A stretch of 10,846 nt of DNA from Candidatus Levyibacteriota bacterium (lineage in GTDB: Bacteria > Patescibacteriota > Microgenomatia > Levybacterales > UBA12049). A model generated the notes under the pieces. The model was not told where the DNA came from. It saw only the letters and a list, made by a program, of their open reading frames with translations, and ran no database searches. Positions 1 to 7,003 of the stretch are shown here, one piece after another. Where the stretch lies: NCBI GenBank assembly GCA_903872785.1, contig CAIQLZ010000050.1, positions 1-10,846 of the forward strand. The letters are read 5' to 3'. The translations under genes and the position numbers were made by a program. Position 1 is the stretch's first letter. Each line of letters opens with the position of its first letter.

Positions 1-1
1 A

Positions 2-1147
2 AGCGTTATTTTAGTAGTAATTATTTATTTAATTTTTACCGGTAGTTCATATATATTTTTTTCCGGAAATTCAGTAGCTCGCAATGTTCAGACTCCGGCC
101 CCTACAATTGGAGCGTCAGGTAATTTGATGTTTGACAATACTTTGCCAAAAACAGAATCTTGCCCAATGAATGGAGCGCTTTACTCAAAACAACAGAAGG
201 ATTGGTGGGAAAAGCATAGGCCTTTGGGCATAATGATTGAAAATCATCAGGATGCCCGTCCGCAATCAGGTTTGTCATCTGCTGATGTTGTTTACGAAGC
301 GGTTGCGGAAGGCGGCATAACCAGATTTTTATCTGTTTTCTATTGTCAAAGCGCTGAGGAGGTCGGTCCGATTAGAAGCGCCCGTACCTATTTCTTGGAT
401 TTTATTTCGGAGTATGGATCAAGCCCTTTATATACTCATGTCGGGGGAGCCAATCAGGACGGTCCGGCAGACGCATTAAGTCAAATTGAAGATTATGGTT
501 GGGCCGAAGCCAATGATATGAACCAATTTTCGATTGGTTTTCCGACATTTTGGAGAGATTATGATAGGTTAGGGCATCCGGCAGCAACAGAACATACAAT
601 GTATTCGACAACAGATAAACTGTTGCAATTTGCTGCAACTTCAAGGGAATTAAAAGTTGAAGACAAAAATGGAATACCCTGGACAAAAGGTTTTGTTCCA
701 TATAGCTTCAAAGAGGACGTATCAGCATCTCAGAGGCCGACATCACAAGCGATTCATTTGGAATTTTGGACAACGGATCCTGCATATGCCGTAGATTGGA
801 TATATGAACCGATTGCAAACATATATAAAAGAAATAACGGAGGAGTGGCGCATGTCGACCGAAATACCAACAAGCAATTAACTACAAAAAACATTGCAGT
901 ACTATATATGCTTCAAACTCATGCAAATGATGGTTATACAAATAATGAGCATTTATTGTATAAAACAAAAGGAACAGGCCGTGCAAATATTTTTATGGAT
1001 GGAAAACAAATAACTGGCACTTGGAGAAAGGATAGTAGAACAGCTAGAACGCTGTTGTTTGATAATACAGGATCGTCTATAAAGTTTGATCGAGGAACAA
1101 TTTGGTTCGAAATTCTGCCCACGGATGGAATTGTAACTGTTAAATGA
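2..1147 (+). CDS. DUF3048 (YerB-like) membrane-anchored protein, 5' partial
   Basis: The frame is open from the first bases of the window, so the N-terminus lies upstream; the TTG/ATG near 125-130 is internal. The 381 visible residues begin with a hydrophobic stretch (about residues 2-20, rich in V/I/L/F) that reads as a transmembrane or signal-anchor helix, then a Pro/Ser/Thr linker. No lipobox cysteine is visible after it. The N-terminal DUF3048 domain follows, recognised by R-P-Q-S-G (visible residues 86-90), the S-A-D-V-V-Y-E segment, E-G-G-I-T-R-F and G-P-I-R-S-A-R (122-128). The C-terminal DUF3048 part has the H-V-D-R-N-T pattern in the last third. The family, typified by Bacillus YerB, is extracytoplasmic and has no established reaction. 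The gene ends in TGA, 22 bp before the next one. The family call is firm; the function is unknown. Confidence 0.85.
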   Translation, partial: SVILVVIIYLIFTGSSYIFFSGNSVARNVQTPAPTIGASGNLMFDNTLPKTESCPMNGALYSKQQKDWWEKHRPLGIMIENHQDARPQSGLSSADVVYEAVAEGGITRFLSVFYCQSAEEVGPIRSARTYFLDFISEYGSSPLYTHVGGANQDGPADALSQIEDYGWAEANDMNQFSIGFPTFWRDYDRLGHPAATEHTMYSTTDKLLQFAATSRELKVEDKNGIPWTKGFVPYSFKEDVSASQRPTSQAIHLEFWTTDPAYAVDWIYEPIANIYKRNNGGVAHVDRNTNKQLTTKNIAVLYMLQTHANDGYTNNEHLLYKTKGTGRANIFMDGKQITGTWRKDSRTARTLLFDNTGSSIKFDRGTIWFEILPTDGIVTVK

Positions 1148-1149
1148 TG

Positions 1150-1155
1150 TATAAT
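1150..1155 (+). promoter_or_regulatory. Candidate -10 box (TATAAT) for the HTH-secD-secF operon
   Basis: A perfect TATAAT sits 2 bp after the stop of the upstream gene and 14 bp before the ATG at 1170. Transcription would then start about 8 nt before the start codon. No good -35 box lies at 16-18 bp spacing (TTGTAA at 1131-1136 is only 13 bp away), so this rests on the -10 match and its position. Confidence 0.4.
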
Positions 1156-1169
1156 CAGGGCAAGAATTT

Positions 1170-1745
1170 ATGCTATCCGATTTAATTACTTCACAATCTA
1201 GAATAAAACTTTTGAATGTCCTGTTGGCTCAACCTTCAGAAATGTTTCACGTAAGAGAGTTGGTAAGGAGGACGGGAGACGAAATTAATGCAGTGAGACG
1301 TGAGCTTCTGTTTTTGGAAAAGAAAGGAATCTTAACAAGAGAACCTCGCGCTAATAGGGTATATTATTCGCTGTCCAAAAACTACCCTTTTTATTTTGAT
1401 CTTTTGAGAATGGGTTCAAAAATCATCGGCTTGGGTAACGCAGTGTTAAAAAACCGGGTTAAAATTGGCCGTATAAAATACGCAATGTTTTCGGGAAAAT
1501 TTGCAAGAAGAATGGAAAAAAAGCCGACAGACGTAGATTTTGTCATTGTCGGAACAATTGTGTTGCCTGAGTTGGCGGTTCTAATAAGAGAAGAGGAAAA
1601 AAGACTTGGAAGAGAAATCAATTATACGGTAATGACGGAAGAAGAATTTTCATTCAGAAAGAAAAAAAGAGATCCATTTATACTATCTGTCCTCTTGGGA
1701 TCTAGAGTTATGCTCTATGGGGACGAGGAAAGCATGTTGGCATGA
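1170..1745 (+). CDS. Winged-HTH regulator fused to a nucleotidyltransferase-fold domain
   Basis: The 191-residue protein has two parts. Residues 1-70 form an ArsR/MarR-like winged helix: V-R-E-L-V recognition-helix lead-in, A-V-R-R-E-L-x-x-L-E-K-K-G-I-L, and a wing ending R-V-Y-Y-S-L. Residues about 101-190 resemble the minimal nucleotidyltransferase (MNT) fold, with D121-V-D123 as the usual D-x-D pair and a late R-E-I-N-Y-T-V segment. The familiar family form has G-S-F-A-R-G-E; here it is G109-K-F-A-R-R-M, so the Ser that normally helps hold nucleotide phosphate is Lys. Loss of nucleotidyl transfer is therefore possible. The start at 1170 fits the family's N-terminus and has no convincing Shine-Dalgarno. 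The stop overlaps the secD start (ATGA), suggesting translational coupling and perhaps regulation of the Sec genes or of itself. The DNA target is unknown. Confidence 0.75.
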   Translation: MLSDLITSQSRIKLLNVLLAQPSEMFHVRELVRRTGDEINAVRRELLFLEKKGILTREPRANRVYYSLSKNYPFYFDLLRMGSKIIGLGNAVLKNRVKIGRIKYAMFSGKFARRMEKKPTDVDFVIVGTIVLPELAVLIREEEKRLGREINYTVMTEEEFSFRKKKRDPFILSVLLGSRVMLYGDEESMLA

Positions 1746-3067
1746 AAAAAAGTCCACGAGTTCTTCTGTGGTTTATTATTCTACTAACGATTTTAACGGT
1801 TTTAATTAATCTTCCTTCAAAAGGTTTTCTTTCTTTAACTAGATCTCTAACTTTTAAAAAGGGACTGGATCTTGCGGGCGGTACGAGTCTGACTCTTAAG
1901 GCGGATATGACAAATATAGCTCAAGCTCAAAGAGGAAAAGCTTTGGAATCGGTAAAAACAGTCATAGATCAAAGAACAAATTATTTTGGAGTATCAGAAC
2001 CGCTTGTTCAGACCGCGGTAAGTAATAATGATTATCGTGTGATTGTAGAGTTGCCGGGAGTTAATATTGATCAGGCAAAAAATATAATTGGAACAACTGC
2101 ACAGCTTTCTTTTTGGGAGCAAACTGCGACAAGTTCTTCAGTTTCAGTTAAGTCGCAGAAAGAATTTTCATCACTTATTGCTACTCAGTCTGGATATCCA
2201 GTTAGCGTATTGCTTTCATTAGGCACATATCCTAAAAAAACAAATCTTGGTGGGTTAGATCTTAAAGAAACAAGTGTTGGATTTGATTCTCAGAACGGTA
2301 AGCCGCAAGTCCAATTGCAATTTACAGGCGAAGGAGCAAAGAAGTTTGCGGATATCACATCTCGAAATGTCGGTAAAAAAGTAGCAATTCTTGAAGACCA
2401 ACAAGTCATCGAAGCACCGGTTGTAAATCAACCTATTCTGTCGGGAGATGCTGTTATAACAGGGGGATTTACGGTGGAATCCGCAAATACTTTAAGTAAA
2501 TCTTTGAATGCGGGAGCATTGCCCGTGCCTCTTACTTATCTACAACAGCGTAGCGTGGATGCGACTTTAGGGAGTGAATCTTTATTAAAGAGTCTTTTTG
2601 CGGGGATATTAGGAATACTTATTATAATTATTTTCATGACCGTTTTATACGGAAGGCTTGGAATTATTGCAAGCATAGCTTTGATAATATATACCTTATT
2701 GATTATTTCAATTTTTAAGGTAAGCAGTATTACTCCGTACGCAATTACCCTTACTCTTTCCGGTATCGCAGGTTTTATTCTTTCAATTGGAATGGCAGTT
2801 GATGCAAATATTCTAATTTTTGAGAGAATGAAAGAAGAAAGAAGGGCTGGAAGATCATGGCATGAGTCATTAGAATTAGGATTTTCAAGAGCATGGACAT
2901 CAATCCGGGATTCCAATGTTTCAAGTCTTATAACAAGCTTTGTTCTGTATCAGTACGGAACGGGATCCGTTAAGGGTTTTGCTTTAACTTTAGCAATTGG
3001 AGTTTTGATTTCCATGTTTTCGGCAATAGTCATAACCAGGACATTCTTAAGAACAATTTATAAATAA
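1742..3067 (+). CDS. secD: Protein-export membrane protein SecD
   Basis: SecD pairs with SecF on the SecYEG channel and uses the proton-motive force to help pull secreted proteins across the membrane. The 441 residues show TM1 at about 8-24, the D1 motif G-L-D-L-A-G-G-T (41-48), a periplasmic P1 region (about 50-270) with I-T-G-G-F at 239-243, and five further TM segments from about 284. The hallmark G-M-A-V-D-A-N-I-L-I-F-E-R lies at 350-362; D354 matches the Asp tied to proton coupling in studied SecDs. I-R-D-S-N and G-T-G-S-V-K-G-F follow near 388-413. It is shorter than E. coli SecD (about 615) because the extracytoplasmic part is reduced. A GAGGAA at 1725-1730 lies 11 nt before the ATG, rather far for a Shine-Dalgarno. 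It overlaps the upstream HTH gene by 4 bp. Confidence 0.96.
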   Translation: MKKSPRVLLWFIILLTILTVLINLPSKGFLSLTRSLTFKKGLDLAGGTSLTLKADMTNIAQAQRGKALESVKTVIDQRTNYFGVSEPLVQTAVSNNDYRVIVELPGVNIDQAKNIIGTTAQLSFWEQTATSSSVSVKSQKEFSSLIATQSGYPVSVLLSLGTYPKKTNLGGLDLKETSVGFDSQNGKPQVQLQFTGEGAKKFADITSRNVGKKVAILEDQQVIEAPVVNQPILSGDAVITGGFTVESANTLSKSLNAGALPVPLTYLQQRSVDATLGSESLLKSLFAGILGILIIIIFMTVLYGRLGIIASIALIIYTLLIISIFKVSSITPYAITLTLSGIAGFILSIGMAVDANILIFERMKEERRAGRSWHESLELGFSRAWTSIRDSNVSSLITSFVLYQYGTGSVKGFALTLAIGVLISMFSAIVITRTFLRTIYK

Positions 3068-3068
3068 T

Positions 3069-3983
3069 ATGAATATTATTGGGCGCAAAAATTGGTATTT
3101 TGGATTTTCCTTATTAGTTATAATTCCGGGGATTATCGCAATGTTTCTGTGGGGGCTTAATCTTTCGATTGACTTTATCGGGGGATCCCGACTGACATTA
3201 TCTTTCAATAATTCTGTTAGCAGCAAACAAATTCAAGCAGTTAATAATGTCTTGAAAGACGAAAAACTAAAAACTGCAAGTCCTGAGAAATCCGATAAGC
3301 AAATTTTTATCAGAACATCTCCAATGGATCAGAGTCAAAATACTAAATTTATAAATGCCCTAGCGGCACAATTTAAAGATGTTAAAGAGCAGGATTTCGA
3401 AACAATAGGTCCCGTAATAGGGCAGGAAACAACCCTTAATGCTTTAAAGGCGGTGGTAATCGCTTCAATTCTTATCATTCTTTACATTACTTGGTCTTTT
3501 AGGCAAGTTCCTAAGCCTGCAAGTAGTTTTCGCTTTGGAGTTTGTGCAATTATTGCGCTTATTCATGACGTGTTGGTTGTGGTAGGCATTTTTGCAATAT
3601 TGGGACATTTTTTAAATGTTGAAATAGATTCTCTTTTTGTTACCGCAATCCTGACAGTTATTGGTTTTTCTGTTCATGATACGATTGTTGTTTTTGACAG
3701 AATCAGGGAAAATCTTAAAAAAACGGGAGGATACGATTTTCCAAAGACTGTTAATGAATCGATAATCCAGACAATCGGCAGGTCTTTGAACACCTCTCTA
3801 ACTGTTATTTTAATATTGATTGCCTTACTTTTGTTTGGCGGAGAAAGCATTCATTGGTTCGTTGTGGCTCTTTTGATCGGAGTAGTGAGCGGAACTTATT
3901 CTTCCATTTTTAATGCAAGTCCTCTCTTAGTTCTTTGGCATGAGATAAGTAGCAGAAAAAAAGAGACAAAGAACAAAAATTAG
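3069..3983 (+). CDS. secF: Protein-export membrane protein SecF
   Basis: SecF is the partner of SecD in the proton-driven Sec accessory complex of the inner membrane. The 304 residues contain TM1 (about 10-29), the F1-type motif I-D-F-I-G-G-S (34-40), a small extracytoplasmic domain (about 45-120) ending I-G-P-V-I-G-Q-E, and five more TM segments. The signature G-F-S-V-H-D-T-I-V-V-F-D-R-I-R-E-N is at 199-215; many SecFs have Asn where this has H203. The final helices carry L-N-T-S-L-T and G-T-Y-S-S-I-F. The tail is Lys-rich. Only 1 bp separates it from the secD stop and no Shine-Dalgarno is visible, so it is probably translated by coupling. Its TAG stop overlaps the TAA stop of the opposite-strand YqeY gene. 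Confidence 0.96.
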   Translation: MNIIGRKNWYFGFSLLVIIPGIIAMFLWGLNLSIDFIGGSRLTLSFNNSVSSKQIQAVNNVLKDEKLKTASPEKSDKQIFIRTSPMDQSQNTKFINALAAQFKDVKEQDFETIGPVIGQETTLNALKAVVIASILIILYITWSFRQVPKPASSFRFGVCAIIALIHDVLVVVGIFAILGHFLNVEIDSLFVTAILTVIGFSVHDTIVVFDRIRENLKKTGGYDFPKTVNESIIQTIGRSLNTSLTVILILIALLLFGGESIHWFVVALLIGVVSGTYSSIFNASPLLVLWHEISSRKKETKNKN

Positions 3984-4429
3984 GAGAGGAATTCCCGTAC
4001 AATTTTACTGACCAATCCGCCATCGGCTTTGCCTTTGACTTTCGGCATTAATGCTCCCATTACTTTCCCCAAATCAGTCATTGTTTTTGCCCCAATTTGA
4101 CTTAATGTTTCCTTAACTAAGTTTCTTATTTCTTCTTCCGACAGCTGTTGAGGTAAATAAGCTTTGAGCATTGCAAGTTCTTTTGTTTCTTTATCGACTA
4201 ATTCAATTCGATCTGCTTTCTTAAATTCCTCAATGGAATCTTTTCTTTGTTTTGCCTCTTTTTGAATAACAGACAAAACATCATCATTCGTTGCAACGTA
4301 TCCTGCGCCGCCTTTCTGAATTTCATAATAATTTATTGCCGAAAGAAGCATTCTCAGAACTGAGGTTTTAAGTTCATTTCTGGCAAGCATTGATTGTCTT
4401 AGTTCATCTCTTAATTTTTGTTTAAGCAT
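3980..4429 (-). CDS. GatB/YqeY domain-containing protein
   Basis: The 149-residue protein is a stand-alone GatB/YqeY domain, the same fold as the C-terminal tRNA-contacting tail of the GatB amidotransferase subunit. Visible family marks are L-K-T-S-V-L-R-M-L-L-S-A-I near 20-32, A-Y-L-P-Q-Q-L-S-E-E-E-I (90-101), and D-L-G-K-V-M-G-A-L-M-P-K-V-K-G-K-A-D-G (119-137). Length is typical (about 145-150). The role is not established; a tRNA-linked function is inferred from the GatB relationship. It is the last gene of the cca-metK-yqeY set: its ATG overlaps the metK stop by 8 bases (ATGCTTAA), which suggests coupled translation. The closest AG-rich stretch (AAGAG) lies about 12 nt upstream and is weak. 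Confidence 0.92.
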   Translation of the reverse strand: MLKQKLRDELRQSMLARNELKTSVLRMLLSAINYYEIQKGGAGYVATNDDVLSVIQKEAKQRKDSIEEFKKADRIELVDKETKELAMLKAYLPQQLSEEEIRNLVKETLSQIGAKTMTDLGKVMGALMPKVKGKADGGLVSKIVREFLS

Positions 4430-5573
4430 ATTTTTGCAGCTCTTTTATTCTATCAGTTTTTTCCCAAGGAAGTTTTAAATCACTTCTTCCAAAATGTCCG
4501 TAAGTAGCGGTTTGGCGATAGATCGGGCGTTTAAGATTAAGAGTTTTGATAATTCCTGAAGGACTCATATCGAAAACTGCACGGATAGCTTTTTCAATTT
4601 GATGATCCTCAATTTTTCCTGTGCCAAAAGTTTCAACGTGTACGGAGACCGGCTGCGGAAAACCTATTGCGTAAGCCAACTGCAATTCGCATTTATCAGC
4701 CAAGCCTGCTGCTACAATATTCTTAGCAATATAGCGTGCCATATATGCGCCGCTTCGGTCTTGTTTATTTGGAACTTTACCGCTGAATGCCCCGCCGCCG
4801 TGACGCGCCATTCCGCCGTAAGTATCAACAATTATTTTGCGTCCCGTTACGCCCGTGTCCCCTTGGGGTCCGCCGATAACGAATTTGCCTGTTTCATTAA
4901 TATAAATTTTTGCTTTACCATTTAATAATTTACCGCAAACAGGCTTTATTACATTTTTAATAATATCTGCGCGGATTTTTTTATAAGGAATTTCAGCATT
5001 ATGTTGTGCGGCAATGACAACAGTTTCAATGCCAATTGGTTTATCCTGATCATATTCAACTGTAACTTGAGTTTTGCCGTCCGGACGAAGATAGGAAATT
5101 ATTCTCTTCTTTCTAACTTCGGCTAAACGTTTGGCCATTTTATGAGCAAGCGTAATTGGAAGCGGCATTAATTCAGGAGTTTCTCTGCAGGCGAAACCAA
5201 CCATCATGCCTTGATCTCCTGCGCCCTGAGCCTTATGAATAGCTTTTTCAGGATTTTCTCCCTGAGCGATATCGCTACTTTGCTCATGGATAGTATTTAT
5301 TATGGCGCAGCTTTTGTAATCAATTCCGTAGTCGGCATTTGTATATCCGATGTCCTTTAAAACATTGCGTACTATTGATTGAACATCAACGTAAGTTTTG
5401 GTAGTAATTTCTCCTCCTACCAGAACAAGGCCGGTAGTTGTAAATACTTCGCAACAACAAGCGCTATTCGGATCATCTTTTAAAACAGCATCCAATATGG
5501 CGTCGGCAATTTGGTCACAGATCTTATCGGGGTGTCCTTCTGTTACGGATTCGGACGTAAAATATCTTTTCAT
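4422..5573 (-). CDS. metK: S-adenosylmethionine synthetase MetK
   Basis: MetK makes S-adenosylmethionine from methionine and ATP in the cytoplasm. The 383 residues match the full family length. Seen motifs are F-T-S-E-S-V-T-E-G-H-P-D-K (5-17; H14 and D16 are active-site positions), the G-G-E-I-T loop (53-57), G-A-G-D-Q-G (117-122), G-G-P-Q-G-D-x-G-V-T-G-R-K (234-246), G-G-G-A-F-S-G-K266, D272-R-S, and the C-terminal T-A-x-Y-G-H-F-G-R. One oddity: the usual G-K-D-P-T/S-K-V-D-R-S reads G-K-V267-P-N-K-Q-D-R-S, losing an acidic residue but keeping the catalytic Lys and Asp. The start follows a well-formed promoter with almost no leader, so a SAM riboswitch is excluded. It lies 31 bp downstream of cca and overlaps the YqeY gene by 8 bp. 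Confidence 0.97.
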   Translation of the reverse strand: MKRYFTSESVTEGHPDKICDQIADAILDAVLKDDPNSACCCEVFTTTGLVLVGGEITTKTYVDVQSIVRNVLKDIGYTNADYGIDYKSCAIINTIHEQSSDIAQGENPEKAIHKAQGAGDQGMMVGFACRETPELMPLPITLAHKMAKRLAEVRKKRIISYLRPDGKTQVTVEYDQDKPIGIETVVIAAQHNAEIPYKKIRADIIKNVIKPVCGKLLNGKAKIYINETGKFVIGGPQGDTGVTGRKIIVDTYGGMARHGGGAFSGKVPNKQDRSGAYMARYIAKNIVAAGLADKCELQLAYAIGFPQPVSVHVETFGTGKIEDHQIEKAIRAVFDMSPSGIIKTLNLKRPIYRQTATYGHFGRSDLKLPWEKTDRIKELQKYA

Positions 5574-5583
5574 TAATGCAGTA

Positions 5584-5612
5584 ATTATAGGGGTTTAGGC
5601 TATGCTAATCAA
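5584..5612 (-). promoter_or_regulatory. Candidate metK promoter with a near-leaderless start
   Basis: On the minus strand, TTGATT (5612-5607) is followed after 17 bp by a perfect TATAAT (5589-5584). The ATG of metK begins 10 nt beyond the -10 box, so the message would start about 4 nt before the start codon, and no Shine-Dalgarno is present. The -35 box lies in the last codons of cca, so metK could be transcribed apart from cca. Confidence 0.55.
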
Positions 5613-6972
5613 GCTCTTTTATTCTTTTGAGGAGATATTCTTTGTTATTTTTCGCAAGATTTCTATCGACCTCTTCAAAAAGTTTTTGGAGAATTTCCCC
5701 GATCTTAGGTCCCGGTTTCATATTTAATTCTTTCATTATGTCATGCCCGTCAATAGCCAGGTCATTAATTGAAAATTTAGCCGGTTTTAATTGTTCTTCA
5801 ATTTTTCCTTTAAAAAGTTTCAGTCTCCAGCTATCAGCCGGTCTGTTGCTGCCAAGCCTGTCAGCAATTCTTATATCCATCATGTCCTTAACATTTTCGA
5901 CTCCGATTTTCCTGATGAATCTTCTGATTGCGTTATCGGTTTGATTTTCATTAACGCCAAACATGTGCCAGCGGATTAGATTAACAACTCTTTCCTTATC
6001 AATTTTGGAAAATTTTAATCTTTCGCAAATTTCAGCGGCAATTTTTGCTCCCGTCACCTCGTGATTATGGAAAATTACCAGATTATCTTTGTCTTTGGAC
6101 ATTGCTTTTGGTTTGCCAACGTCATGTATGAGTGCTGCAAACCGTACAATCGGATCTTTTGACGGACAAAACTTTAAAGATAAAATATTATGGGTAAATA
6201 CATCATCCGTATGATGCCGGCCTGGTCTTTTCTGAGAAATTCCAATTCCGGTAAGCAGTTCGGGAAGAATATAATCTAAAAGATTAGCATTTTTTAAAAG
6301 CATAATTCCTTCATGCGCATATTCACTTTCTAAGATTCTTAAAAGCTCAATTCTGATTCTTTCTTTGGAAACGTTGGTAATAAGTGGCGCGTCGGAAATT
6401 ATTTCTGTCCAGGTGTCTTCTTCAATTATAAAAAAAAGCTCTGTTGCAATTCTAACGGCTCTTAAAAGTCTGAGAGCGTCTTCTTTGAATCGCTCTTTTG
6501 GATTTCTTACGGCACGGATTAGCTTGTTGGCAATATCTTTTTGTCCATCATACGGATCAATTAAGTTAGTTGTTAGTTGTTGGCCGTTAGCGGTTAATTT
6601 TAAAGCAATTGCATTGATAGTAAAATCACGGCGCGCAAGATCTTCCTCTATTGATTTTCCCCAGGATATTTCTGCAGGATGTCTTCTGTCGGAATATCCG
6701 TGTTCCGTCCGAAAGGTTGTTATTTCTATGACCTGTTTTTGTCCGGAAATATCAATGGGTAAGCCGACTGTTCCGTATTTATTATCATAGAATCCGTCTT
6801 TAAAAATTTTAAGTAGCTCTTCCGGGGTTGCGTTTGTGGTCATGTCCCAATCTTTTATGGGTTTTTTTAGCAGCATATTACGAACACATCCGCCGACTAA
6901 ATATGCTTCAAAATTAGCCTCTTGCATTTCCCTGTAGATTTTCAGTATTTCTTCTGGAATAAGTTTTATCAT
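5605..6972 (-). CDS. cca: CCA tRNA nucleotidyltransferase with HD domain
   Basis: This class II enzyme adds or repairs the 3' CCA end of tRNAs. The 455 residues show the head motif Y-L-V-G-G-C-V-R (24-31), catalytic D41-W-D43, R-R-D-F-T-I-N-A-I-A (114-123), the D-P-Y-D-G-x-x-D segment (139-146), and the nucleotide-selecting E-D-A-L-R (164-168). An HD-hydrolase domain follows (H283-D284 in A-A-L-I-H-D-V-G-K-P), then a C-terminal tRNA-binding part with K-P-G-P-K-I-G (419-425). The frame stays open 78 codons further upstream, but that stretch is antisense to recJ and low in family likeness; the ATG at 6972 gives the expected N-terminus. Residues 126-137 are encoded by a 7-bp tandem repeat. Whether it adds all of CCA or only part cannot be told from sequence; the HD domain suggests an additional phosphatase or phosphodiesterase activity. 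Confidence 0.95.
   Translation of the reverse strand: MIKLIPEEILKIYREMQEANFEAYLVGGCVRNMLLKKPIKDWDMTTNATPEELLKIFKDGFYDNKYGTVGLPIDISGQKQVIEITTFRTEHGYSDRRHPAEISWGKSIEEDLARRDFTINAIALKLTANGQQLTTNLIDPYDGQKDIANKLIRAVRNPKERFKEDALRLLRAVRIATELFFIIEEDTWTEIISDAPLITNVSKERIRIELLRILESEYAHEGIMLLKNANLLDYILPELLTGIGISQKRPGRHHTDDVFTHNILSLKFCPSKDPIVRFAALIHDVGKPKAMSKDKDNLVIFHNHEVTGAKIAAEICERLKFSKIDKERVVNLIRWHMFGVNENQTDNAIRRFIRKIGVENVKDMMDIRIADRLGSNRPADSWRLKLFKGKIEEQLKPAKFSINDLAIDGHDIMKELNMKPGPKIGEILQKLFEEVDRNLAKNNKEYLLKRIKELD
6562..6596 (-). repeat. Five-unit heptanucleotide repeat inside cca
   Basis: Read on the plus strand, five successive 7-mers share the pattern G-N-N-G-T-T-A: TAAGTTA first, then GTTGTTA and a near copy, then GCCGTTA and GCGGTTA. 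On the coding (minus) strand this encodes residues 126-137 of the CCA enzyme, a loop rich in T, N and Q between the R-R-D-F-T block and the D-P-Y-D-G block. The 7-bp period runs through all three codon phases, so it is not a protein-level repeat. Confidence 0.6.
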
Positions 6973-6977
6973 ACTGC

Positions 6978-6988
6978 TATAGTATAAC
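6978..6988. promoter_or_regulatory. Overlapping divergent -10 boxes for cca and recJ
   Basis: Only 31 bp (6973-7003) separate the two start codons. On the minus strand TATACT (6986-6981) lies 8 nt before the cca ATG, with TTCATA (4 of 6 to consensus) 16 bp upstream. On the plus strand TATAGT (6978-6983) or TATAAC (6983-6988) lies 15-20 nt before the recJ ATG, with no clear -35. Both messages would have little or no leader. Confidence 0.45.
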
Positions 6989-7003
6989 AAAGAATTTTGC
7001 TTT

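Noticed and set aside
125..130. TTG/ATG as the start of the DUF3048 gene
   Set aside because: The frame is open without a stop to the window edge and encodes a hydrophobic anchor upstream, so these codons are internal.
4599..4925. Plus-strand open frame opposite metK
   Set aside because: It is the mirror of a fully conserved metK coding sequence and has no family likeness or start signal.
5574..5604. SAM riboswitch in front of metK
   Set aside because: The gap to cca is only 31 bp and the predicted leader about 4 nt; no space for an aptamer.
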